From Phanerochaete sordida (Eukaryota; Basidiomycota; Agaricomycetes; Polyporales; Phanerochaetaceae): a stretch of 64,000 nt of DNA. The notes under the pieces are model-generated. The model saw nothing but the letters and a program-made list of their open reading frames with translations. It did not search any database and was not told the origin of the DNA. Shown here piece by piece: positions 48,510-58,769 of this stretch (positions within the stretch are counted from its first letter, which is position 1; every line of letters starts with the position of its first letter). The stretch lies in contig BPQB01000002.1 in NCBI GenBank assembly GCA_019973155.2, positions 1,116,001 to 1,180,000 of the forward strand. Reading direction: 5' to 3'. The translations under genes were made by a program, and so were the position numbers.

Positions 48510-50950
48510 TTATGCCCTCTGAGAGCCCTGGGAAAGCTGGCGGATCTTGAGGATGATGGACTGGGGGTCAAGGCCCTGGTGGGGGATCTGCTCGGTGAGA
48601 CCGCCGCAGCCCTCCTTGTTGGTGCCCATGTAGCCGTACTTGGGCGTGAGCGAACGCTCAAGGAGCCAAGTACCGAACTTCGAGCCGAGACCGGTCTTCT
48701 GGTTCAAGGACTCGACAACGAGGACGAAGGGGCTCGAGCCAACCTTCTTGATCGTCTGAGGGGAGAAAACGCCGTGAGCATGAAGACCCGTGGAATGTGG
48801 TCATGCACGCACCTCTTCGTCAACGACGTTGAGAGTCGGCTTGTTGACCAGGCCGACATCGAGACCCTCCTGCCTGCAACGGAGGACGGCGTCCCAGGAG
48901 CGGTAGAGCGAGTCACCGAAGGAGACGACGTAACCCGCGGTACCCTCGGCGATGACCTCGTCCTTGCCGGGGACGAACTTGTAGTCGTCACCGAAGTAGC
49001 GTGTCTGGCCGTCCTCCTTGAGGATGTAGGGCACCTTGGAGCGGGTGGAGAAGATGAAGCGCATGCCGCGCTCGAAGAAGACGCGCTCGACGATCTTGAC
49101 CATCTGGGCACCATCCGCAGGCCAGTAGAGGTACGACTCGGTGTCCGCAAGACCGTTGTCGGCGAAGAAGTGGTTGATACCAAAGTGGCAAGTGTTATCC
49201 GCCATCTGTATAGTTCGGACAGGTCAGAAGAACGTTGTCGCTGTAGGGGTAAAGACGTACCTCGTCAACACCGGAGTGCGAGAAGTGGCAGAGAACATTG
49301 CAAAAGTTGAGACGCGCCATGGTGATCTCGGAGATGACCATCTCCAAGAAAGCACCGAAGGTGGAGAAGACACCGAACTTGTCCTTGTCGAAACCGAAAC
49401 CAGCGGCAGCGCTGAAGTTACCGCGCTCCATGATACCGGATGGAATGAAAACCTCGGGGTGCTTCTGGTGAATGACCTTCAAGCCAGTCGAGCCCTCAAG
49501 ATCACCTGAAATATGGTATTAGTATCGGCGAAGTTGACAAGATTTAAGACGCACTGTCGATGACCATGACCTTCTTGGCGGCCTCCTCCTTGCTAAGCTT
49601 GTCGAGAACGAGGTTCACCGCCTCTCCAAAGACAACACGGTTGGCCGCAAGTTCCTTGGTCGAGCCGATATAGAGATAGGGAAGAGCGTATGGCTTGATG
49701 TTGTTGAGAATGTTGGCGGCCATGTCCTGGGGGTAACCGCGGGCCTCGAAGTACTTCAGCGCAGCCTTGACGGGGATGACATCGTGCCCGTGAGTGGTAC
49801 CCTCAATGTCAGCAACGCCAGGAGCCATCAGACGTTTGGCAATAACTAAGCAGCAATAAACTTTTCGCATCTTCCGCAAGGACTCGGATACATACCTGCA
49901 GCAGGTCCATCGTAGTTGATGACCTCGACGAGAGCTGACCAGAGGGAGGCGAAGTCCTCGCCTTGAACGGTAACGACTTTGAGACCGTGGCCGGCGAGAG
50001 TCTTGCCGATGTCGTAGCCCTTCAAGTACTGGGAGGGGTGTCCGGCGATGGTGACGTCATTGTCATCGATGATGAGCTTGACGTTCAGGTTCTGCGCGAC
50101 GGCAAGGCGAGCAGCCTCGGCATCGTTACCCTCCTGTTGGGAGCCATCGGAACCGAGCATGAAGACAGTCTTGTCGCGGTTGGCCAAGGCGATACCGTTG
50201 ACCCATGGCCAGACGTGACCGAGGCGGCCGGACGAGAACTTGACACCAGGGGTCAAGCCAAGCTCGGGGTGACCGGGGAGCTTGGAGTTCGCTTCACGAT
50301 AGTGGAGGAGGTGCTCAGGGGGGATGTGTCCGTCGATAGCGGAGACAAGATATTGCGTAGCCACACGGTGACCTGGTAGAGGATGCGGTTAGAGACGGGG
50401 ACATGTAGGGTTACAAACTAGCGCGTCACGATAACCTCGGCGGCGATTGCAGCCACCTGGCAAAGCGCGCGGTACTGAATGCGCGATGTCTATCGTGCCC
50501 AAGAGACGGGACGCGCCAAACACCACCTCATCAGGAGGATGTACTCACCAGCTTCGTCGAACAGGACCGGCACGAACTTATCGGAGTGGTTGAAAAGGGA
50601 CAGCATCATGTTCACCTCAGGCACAGTGTCATATGCACCGCCTGCACAGCGAGAATCAGCCATCGCAGCGCGTCGGAAGTGGGCAGGTGTTACGTACCAG
50701 TGTGCCCGCTGACCCCACGCGCTGCGCCAGTAGCAGTAAAGAGCACGATAGCATCTCGCATCAACTGGATGTTGTGTTTGAGCGTAGACAGCTGCTCATC
50801 GGTGAGCTTGGGGTTGCTCGGGTCGAGCTTCAGCCTTGATTGGGTCGCGATACGCGTCAATTACTTTCCCCCTCTCCTGTGAGAGCGCAAGACGACGTAC
50901 GGCTTGAGCTGCTTGAGGTCGATGGGGAATTTGGAGTCAGTGCCCGACAT
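48510..50950 (-). CDS. Transketolase-family, thiamine diphosphate-dependent enzyme
   Basis: Cytosolic or peroxisomal ketol transferase, about 690 aa. Start MSGTDSKFPIDLKQLKP at 50950. Landmarks: RDAIVLFTATGAARGVSGHT, ATQYLVSAIDGHIPPEHLLH, FSSGRLGHVWPWVNGIALAN, the ThDP/Mg site LGSDGSQQEGNDAEAARLAV with LNVKLIIDDNDVTIAGHPSQ, then the pyrimidine-binding half with VMVIDSDLEGSTGL, FIPSGIMERGNFSAAAGFGF, TFGAFLEMVISEITMARLNF and GVDEMADNTCHFGIN. The C-terminal domain has LTPKYGYMGTNKEGCGGLTE and ends QGSQRA. At least six introns. It differs from the usual Tkl1 proteins in its N-terminus and in the LGSDGS motif (GDG is more usual), so it may be a separate transketolase or dihydroxyacetone-synthase-like branch. 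No peroxisomal signal is present. Confidence 0.85.
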
Positions 50951-52213
50951 GGTGGTTGCTGTCCAAGCTTGAGAGCGAAAATCGGCGCGTCGTCAGCCGG
51001 GTGATATAGGCCAGCCCCAGCCCCAGCGCCCGCCCTCGACCGTCCCAAGCCCACTGTCAGGGTTTACATCACCTTTCCCAAAACGGACCGGCCCTGCCGG
51101 AGTATCTCTTCCACGCTCTCCTCCCTTCCACCGCGCACGGTCCCCGGCCATCTCACGCACGCAGAATTTGTCCAGTTGCTCTCATCTTTACGGCCACGAA
51201 TGGCATCACCTCCTCATGCTATTTCTCGCTTTCGCATTGCCAGCACTCGAGACAAGACACCGTAACGACGTCTCTTGCGGTGCATCGGACGGCAGGACCG
51301 ACTACCGCGCCATTCACTACGTATATAGGCCGGCTTCAGGGTTAGGGCCCAGGAGCCCAGGGGCTCAATCCCAAGGCGAGCATCTTCTTCCGGGATAAGG
51401 CGGGAATGATAGTGTGTGGGATTCTGAGAAGACCATTGGCAATGGGACCAGGTGAGAACAACTTCCCTGAGTCTGCTTTTGCCCTTGCACAAACCGTATC
51501 GCGAAACCTGTGCATATCAGGTATTCGAGGAACGCGCGCACATGCTCGCTGTGAACGTTATGCGGCCGACCAGACGCTTCCCAACGGCTCTATTTTCCGG
51601 TGATAGCACGAGCTGCGCACATAGTGAGAAGACTTGGCTTCACTTGGCCTCGGTGGATGTCGTCTCAGTCAGGATGAAGCACAACTACTCATCGCGCTTA
51701 TGCTTTGGGAAACGATCTATACAGGCTCCCTGGCACCAAGCAGTCTGCCAGGCGGTGTCTTCCCGGTAGTCAGTTCGCTCGTCGCATAATAGTCATGACC
51801 GTCATTGGCTCGTGGCCGGCCATTCCGTCTGCTGTCCTGGCACTACCCGACCACCGGCCTAATCACTTGACATTCTTGAACTATTCTTCCCTTCCCACGA
51901 GTGAAAATCTGTCCATACTGGGCCTGAAGGAGACTCAAGTCGCTCCGCGAGAGTCAATCCCAGGGTCCGTTCGCCGCTACGCCGAGCTCTGGAGCAAGCC
52001 GAGTGGGAGAACATGCCCATAAGAAGCACGCGGTAATATTTGACCTTCAGCCACTGCCGTCAAGCCTGTTCCATCCACGCGCTGAAGCACGTAGAGCCGG
52101 CCTACGCTGAAGTCATGATGGAAAGGTATAAAAGGCGGCAGCTGCAGCGCATCTCAACCCATCAGCGCAGCTGCAGCACTCTATTGCTCAAGTGATAACA
52201 CGCGTACAGGGAT
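50951..52213. other. 1.26-kb divergent promoter region, no gene seen
   Basis: Between the transketolase-family and first homogentisate dioxygenase genes. Short overlapping frames only. Confidence 0.5.
52127..52134 (+). promoter_or_regulatory. TATA box of the first homogentisate dioxygenase gene
   Basis: TATAAAAG, 80 bp before the start codon at 52214. Confidence 0.65.
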
Positions 52214-54256
52214 ATGGTGCGTGTTATTCTGACCTTCGCGTGCCACTCTAGTGATCGTAAGGCTGGCTGGCCAGGCGACTGCACAAGGGGGATATGCCAT
52301 CGGTCGTGGAAAAGGCGACCCTTATCGCTACCAAGTCGGCTTTGGAAACAACTTCGCATCCGAAGCTCTGTAAGTCGTCACAGTCCTCATCTTTTCACGT
52401 AGCTTATGACTGTTACCAGGCCGAATACACTCCCGATCGGACAGAATAACCCTCAAAAGAGCAAATATGGGCTGTATACCGAAGGTGTAAGGATGCCGAC
52501 TCGCGATCTCACCATATACTGAAAGAGTCTCTGCAGCTCAACGGAACCCCGTTCACCGTTCCGAGGGCCCAAGCCCAGCACTCGTACGTCCCGAGCGCGC
52601 ATCCGCGCTTTGATAGTCTGAACCTTGTTCAGGTGGCTCTACCGGGTCCGCCCCTCAGTCGCTCACAACGGCTTCGTGAAGGCAGAGAAGCAGAATCCAT
52701 ATGTAGGCGTATGAGCCTTGTCTCATTGTCACCTTCGCTGATCAGGTCATTCCCAGATCGTCGCAGAGTTCTCACTCTTGGACCGAACGCAGACCGTGAC
52801 GCCCACCCAGCTTGCATGGCACCCGCATGAACCGCCTACAAATGAGCAAGTCAACTTCGTTTACGGTCTCAAGACGATGATGGGCAACGGCGGCCCGATG
52901 CTGCGGGAAGGCCTTGCGCTCCACATCTACGCCTGCAACGCGAACATGGGCAAGGAGGCGTTTGTCAACAGCGACGGCGACTTCATGATCGTTCCAGTGT
53001 TCGGCAGACTCGACATTCAGACCGAGTTCGGAAAGTGAGCTTCGCGTTTGCAGGCGCACCGAAGCCCCTCGTTGACGGCGATGTTTCCAGGATGATGGTC
53101 TTCCCTGGAGAGATCGCGGTCGTGCAGAGGGGAATCAAGTGGAAGGTCAATTTGCCCGATGGCAAAGCCGTTGGCTGTAAGTCATTTTCATAGTGTGCTA
53201 ATCACTACGCTCACCACGACATGTAGATGTTCAGGAGATCTTCGGTATGCATTACGAGCTGCCCGAATTGGGGCCTCTTGGAGCCAGTGGTCTCGCCAAC
53301 CCACGGGACTTCGAGCATCCGATCGCGCATTTCGACGTCGATCAGACGCAGTGGGAAGGTAAAGCTGCGTATCTCGAGCGTAGGTTCCCAGCTCACCCGA
53401 CACAGTGACGTACAAGCTCGGTGGAAAGTTGTTCACCTGCAAACAGGAACACACTCCCTTCGATGTTGTCGCTTGGCACGGAAAGTTCGTGATGCATGTT
53501 CCTGAGCCGCTATCCTTCGCTAACCGTCGCAACTTCAGCTACATCCCGTACAAATATGACCTGGACGCGTTCATCGCCTGCGGCAGCCTCACGAAGGACC
53601 ACTGCGACCCGTCGATCTTCACGGTCCTTACCGCACGCTCCAAGACAACCGGCGTCGCGCTTGCCGACTTTGCCATCTTCAAGGAGAGGTGGGACGTCGC
53701 AGAGAAGACATTCAGGCCGCCTTACTTCCACCGCAACACCGCCTCGGAGATCCTGGGCCTCGTGTGTGGAGACTACGGCGGGCGCAGCGATGGGTTCGTG
53801 CCCGGCGCGCTGAGCTTCGAGACAGGCTTTTGCCCCCATGGAGGTAAGCCCGCTTGCCGATCAGCCACGGCGACGGTTCTGATGTTCGTCTATTCAGTCG
53901 ACAACGAGGTCTTCACCGCCGCATCTGAGGGCGAGCTTGGCCCGCGCAAGATCCAGCAAGGCGCGCTCAGTACGTGTAGAACCCGTGTGCTCTGTCGTAT
54001 TCCAAGCTCACCACCCGCTCCTAGTGGTAATGTTTGAGTCGAGCATGATGATGACTATCACCGAGTACGCGATGAAGTCGGACAAGCGTCATGGTGATGT
54101 CTCCATCCGACCGTTTTGCACGCACGCGCGCTGATTGAGACGTGTTCAGAACACGAGCCCGGCATGTGGAATGGCCTCGATGCTAAGTTCTTGCAATACA
54201 AGGACGAGATCCAGGCCGATCTGAAGGCTGCAGGCCTCCCGCCCCTGGCTTTGTAG
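52214..54256 (+). CDS. Homogentisate 1,2-dioxygenase, copy 1
   Basis: Non-haem iron ring-cleaving enzyme of tyrosine/phenylalanine breakdown. The homology starts at [20 protein letters not shown], which has no in-frame ATG before an upstream stop. The best model takes ATG 52214-52216 as the entire first coding exon, a 58-nt intron (52217-52274), then ATAQGGYAIGRG. Later landmarks: [98 protein letters not shown], and the iron-site region PYFHRNTASEILGLVCGDYG with FETGFCPHG. Ends GLPPLAL. The Tyr of HGNYIPYK is restored by an intron with a weak GTTCGT donor. About 465 aa. A tandem paralogue follows 658 bp downstream. Confidence 0.92.
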
Positions 54257-54914
54257 ACGGCGGCAATCCCAACGAAACTTGATGGTATTATCGATGTCTC
54301 GCCTCCGAATAGGGTCGCATATATGCTAGCAAGAAACCTGGAGCCTTGTATTATTATGCTACCCTCGACAAATGGGCACTTAGTAATTTTCCCTGGGTGT
54401 CGACCGCTCTTCATGATGCCGGTATTCAGACTCGAACCCACGGCGAGCGGACGAGTGCCATGGCTGTACACAGCTGCACTGCGCGGTGCGAGCTCTTCAG
54501 CGGGTGCCTGTGCATACCGACTAAGCATGCTAAATTTGGTGCCCGACCTCTCAGGTTCCCCGAGCTTATGCGCGTCTCCTGCGGTCTTGTGGGCGTGCGC
54601 ATCACTCGTGTTTCGCCGCTCATAGTATGCGTTCCGCCGGTAGGGATCGTCAAACATCATCGAGCGGCAGGCGCCCCTATCCGATGCGTTCTGACGGGTA
54701 TGCGATAGGCACGGACTGATCCTCACACACATAGAATCTCGGTTACGCAGGGCAACGCGGCGCCACAGCTGTTACATTGCACGATGGGCGGGCCCACGCC
54801 CGTGATTTCCGCGCCCGTGGAAGGAGGCCTCACGCGATGAGACTATATATAATGGGAGTACGCGATGCGGCTCTGTACCGACAACGCGTCGTAAACTAGC
54901 CCTCGCAACATACA
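54257..54914. other. Spacer between the two homogentisate dioxygenase genes
   Basis: 3' flank of copy 1 and promoter of copy 2 (TATA at 54844-54852). No gene was seen. Confidence 0.5.
54844..54852 (+). promoter_or_regulatory. TATA box of the second homogentisate dioxygenase gene
   Basis: TATATATAA, about 70 bp before the start codon at 54915. Confidence 0.65.
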
Positions 54915-57039
54915 ATGGTCCGCATCTCCTCCCCCCTGTCGAGCGATCCTGACGTCCCGCGCAGACTTCTGCTCAGACCGGATACTCTATCGCTCGTCGC
55001 AGCGACGACCCTTACCGCTACCAGGTCGGCTTCGGCAACTGGTTCACTTCGGAAGCTCTGTCAGTCCCGGGTTTTCTGCTCTGACCTTCGTGCTGACCGT
55101 TTGCTCGCGTTCAGTCCCAATGTCCTGCCGTCAGGCCAGAATATGCCCCAGAAGAACAAATATGATCTTTACACCGAGGGCGTGCGTGCAGCTAGCTGTC
55201 TATGCGATGCCTCATTGCTGACACGCTTTTTTAGATGAATGGTTGCCCATTCACCGCGCCGCGGGCACAGAACCAGCACAAGTAAGCGACTATCTCACTC
55301 TCCAATGCTCGCCTCCTGAGCCACATCTTTCCAGCTGGCTATACCGCATCCGCCCTTCCGTCGCGCACCAGGGCATCACGAAGAGCGCGAAGCAGAACCC
55401 CTACGTGCGTCTCCTCCGCCTCGCCCCGCACACCCATCTCACCCCCCAACCAGCTCGTCGCCGAGTTCTCGCTCAACGACCCCAAGCAGAGCGTGTCGCC
55501 CGAGCGCGTCGCGTGGCGGCCGGACAGCGTGCCCGCGAACGAGCGCGTGACGTTCGTGCACGGCATCAAGAGCATGGCCGGGAACGGCAGCCCGCTGCTG
55601 CGCGAGGGCGTCGTGCTGCACACGTACGCGTGCAACGCGTCCATGGAGCGGCAGGCGTTCGTCAACTCCGACGGCGACTTCCTCCTCGTGCCCGTCGCGG
55701 GCCGCCTCGACATCCAGACCGAGCTCGGCAGGTGCGGCGCGTGTGCTTGTGGCGTACGCGGGTGCTGACGGCGGACAGGATGATGGTCTTCCCCGGCGAG
55801 GTCGCGGTCGTGCAGCGCGGGCTCAAGTGGAAGGTATCGGTGCCGGACGGCAAGGCCATGGGCTGTACGTCGCGTCGAGCATGGCGTCCTACCGCATCCT
55901 GACGTGCGTCGCGCAGACATCCAGGAGATCTTTGGCATGCACTACGAGCTGCCCGAGCTCGGGCCCCTCGGCGCGTCCGGGCTCGCGAACCCGCGCGACT
56001 TCGAGCATCCCGTCGCGCACTTCGACGTCGACCAGAGCGACTGGGAGGGTGCGTCCCGTTCCGCCTCCTCTCCACCCGCCTCGCGCTGACACGCGCGCCA
56101 GTCCTGTACAAGCTCGGCGGCCAGCTGTGGTCCTGCGCGCAGGACCACACGCCCTTCGACGTCGTCGCCTGGCACGGCAAGTGCGTCTGCCGCGCCCCTC
56201 CCCCCTTGAGCGCCCGCTGACCCCGCCCCCGCTGACGCGCGGCCCGCAGCTACGTCCCGTACAAGTACGACCTCGACGCGTTCATCTCCTGCGGGAGCCT
56301 CTCGCGCGACCACATGGACCCGAGCGTGTGGACGGTGCTGACCGCGCGCTCGAAGACGCCCGGCGTCGCGCTCGCGGACGTCATCTTCGCCGGCGAGCGC
56401 TGGGACGTCGCCGAGAAGACGTTCCGCCCGCCCGTGCGTGTTCTCCTTTGCTGTGTGATGCGTGTGTCGTGGGGTGCGCTGACGGGCGTGTGGCTGTGTG
56501 CGCGGCAGTACTTCCACCGGAACACCGCGACGGAGATCATCGGGCTCATCAGCGGCGACTTTGGCTTCGAGCGCGACTTCGCGCCGGGCGCGCTCTCGCT
56601 CGAGACGGGCTTCGGCGCGCACGGGAGTACGTCGCCGCGCGTTCTTCCAGTGAGCACATGCTGACGCGCGGACAGTGGAGAGCGACGCGTACGACGCGGC
56701 GTCCGACATGGAGCTGAAGCCGACGAAGATCCTGCAGGGCACGCGCAGTACGTGGCGTCCCGCTGTCTCTGACCTATTTCCGGCGGGCGCGCTGACGCGG
56801 TGCACGTCGCAGTGGTCCTGTTCGAGACGAGCATGCTGATGTGTCTCACCGAGCACGCGCTGAAGACCAGCCGGCGCAAAGGTGCGTCGCGGGCTCCGTG
56901 GGGGCGCGGCGCGGCGCGGCTGACGGTTTGTCTAGAATCCGAGGGCGGGCACAAGGGCCTCGAGGCCAAGTTCCTCAAGCACAAGGACCTGATTCTGAAG
57001 GACCTGAAGGCGGCGGGTCTGCCACCTGTCGCGTTCTAG
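54915..57039 (+). CDS. Homogentisate 1,2-dioxygenase, copy 2
   Basis: Paralogue of copy 1 with the same fold and motifs. ATG 54915-54917 is again followed at once by GT: the model is a start-codon-only exon, a 47-nt intron (54918-54964), then [20 protein letters not shown]. Landmarks: [137 protein letters not shown] and LETGFGAHG, ending GLPPVAF. More introns than copy 1, and a higher GC content from about 55400 on. Catalytic His/Glu positions are kept, so it is probably active. The GT donor of the first intron (GTCCGC) is weak. Confidence 0.9.
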
Positions 57040-57218
57040 GTATAACACTGGACTTGTTACACCGTGGGACCCTCACACTTTGGTGGATCTCCCTCGAGGA
57101 CTTCAGTATGACTGGATCGACTGTATGTATTATATGACTGTAAGAGCAACACGTTGGGATCACTGTGATATAATAGGAGCAGAACACCGAGAGCGAGGAG
57201 AACGATGACAGCAGGTTA

Positions 57219-58218
57219 CTACTCACGCACGCGAGTGAAGTCATATTTGTGCTGAAATGTCTGCGCGTGGTGCTTCCAATGCTCTACGGATGCACCGACA
57301 AAGGCGCAGTTGCTGTGTGGACATCGTATTCGTCGGTAACAATATTCAGGCTTCGGTGCGAGTGGTGAGGGGAGACTATAGTACGGCGTAGTTCGCGGCC
57401 TGGAAGGCCGCATGACCCATTCCATGATAGTGCGCGCCCTGAGCGCAGACTTGGAGGAGCGCTTTTGCACGCAGTATACCCTCATGATGTCGTCGTCTGC
57501 AAGTGGCCCGAGGTGTCCTCGCGATGCGCGAGGCAGCTTACAGTGTTTGCTACCGCAAACGGTACACAGCCGGACAGGGTACATGTCCTCGCTCTGGTGC
57601 AAGCCAGCTAGGACCTCGCCAGTGTCCATGTCCACCTCGTCCCCAATGGCGGATTCATCGTCCGGGAGGTCCTGGTAATACAAGTCGAAAGAAGTCTTGT
57701 CGGGCTCATGTGGCGAGGGTGGCGGTATCATGTGATGCGCATCTTCAAACTTTCGTTTGCGCGAGGCAGCGCCACACAGAGGAGCTAGAGGACTGCGCCC
57801 GTTGCGGTCACGGTGGCGGTCGATGTCGAACGCTATGATGTCGTTCTCGTCGATATCCATAGACATGCTACCATCGTCGTTGTCGTCGTCATCGTCGTCC
57901 GAGTCGGACCCGATGCCACTGCCTTCGTTTTCAGAGTCGTCGTACCGCAAGGGCGGTGGCGTTCGGGCCCGCATGGCCCACGGAGACGGCTGGTGGTAGA
58001 CAGGCGTGGTGGGCCGAGAATGGGGCTACGTGGCGAGCTCGAGTTCAAGTTGAGACATTTGGCTGGAAGACGCCACTCACCCTGGGCGCCCCTGCCCCCG
58101 CCGCCGACCTACGGTGCTCGGGTTTGTAGCGAATGTCATGTGCAGACGGCAGCGCGCAGGACTGGTCGGGGCACGGGCTAGAATGGTGGCTGGACCAGCC
58201 GACGATGTTGGAGGCCAT
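57219..58218 (-). CDS. Acidic protein with a C-terminal C2H2-like motif, function unknown
   Basis: Two exons, about 300 aa. Exon 1 starts MASNIVGWSSHHSSPCPDQS at 58218, contains CALPSAHDIRYKPEHRRSAA and ends GAGAPR at a GTGAGT donor in phase 0. Exon 2 begins PSPWAMRARTPPPLRYDDSE, followed by an acidic run (SDSDDDDDDNDDGSMSMDID), a basic SRKRKFEDAHH, LPDDESAIGDEVDMDTGEVL, a CxxC-type LCTVCGSKHCKLPR, and near the end CPHSNCAFVGASVEHWKHHA followed by FQHKYDF, which resembles a degenerate C2H2 finger. A minus-strand TATATAA-like box is near 58268. No family recognised; a nuclear role is only suggested by the charge pattern. Confidence 0.7.
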
Positions 58219-58769
58219 GGTAAGGGGGCAAGCAGCGTTCGTGGCCGAGCATGGCTGGCGGAGGCAGATATATAAGGAGCGGGAGGCAGCGTTGGCCACC
58301 GAGGACAAAGGTCGTGGCCATAGCGTTGCTGGGTGGCTCTGAAATGAACCCAGGAGGATTGGACTCGGCCCTAGCCCCGGCAGACGCCGCCATCAGTTGG
58401 GCGCGCGCTGCGATTGGTTCCGTTTCGCGTTGTGGCGGTCGGGCGCCTGAGCGCAGGTCTAGCTTCCCTTCGCTCTGCTTTTGCGAGTCCAGCCGGTCCC
58501 TAATAACCCACACTGCCCTCCTTCTATACCCGAAACGCTCCCTAAAAAGCACGCCCTCACGCCCGCGCGACCTTCTTTGCTTCGCCCACGTCCTCGCTCT
58601 CGTCCACGACCTGCACACGACCCATCAACGGCGGGCTTCACACCCGCTCGTCCAGGCTGCCGATACGACGAGCCATCCATGAAGGCAGCGTCTCTTACGT
58701 AGGTGCGCATATAGCATGCGGATATTCTGCGCGTAATAACACAACAAACGCAGGTAAATACACACTATA
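58219..58769. other. Divergent promoter region, no gene seen
   Basis: Holds a TATA-like ATATATAA at about 58267-58274 suited to the minus-strand gene and a pyrimidine-rich leader for the plus-strand coiled-coil gene. An ATG at 58679 opens only a short frame that cannot be spliced in phase into that gene. Confidence 0.5.

Noticed and set aside
52217..52402. Direct translation from ATG 52214 without an intron
   Set aside because: It gives an unrelated 62-residue peptide; the conserved dioxygenase N-terminus is in another frame and needs the intron.
54425..54460. GACTCGAACCC (reverse of a T-loop) as a minus-strand tRNA
   Set aside because: The bases flanking the loop do not pair as a T-stem and no other tRNA arms were found.
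58679..58769. ATG at 58679 as the start of the coiled-coil gene with an extra intron
   Set aside because: No splice from this 20-nt exon reaches the downstream frame in phase; ATG 58770 is directly in frame.
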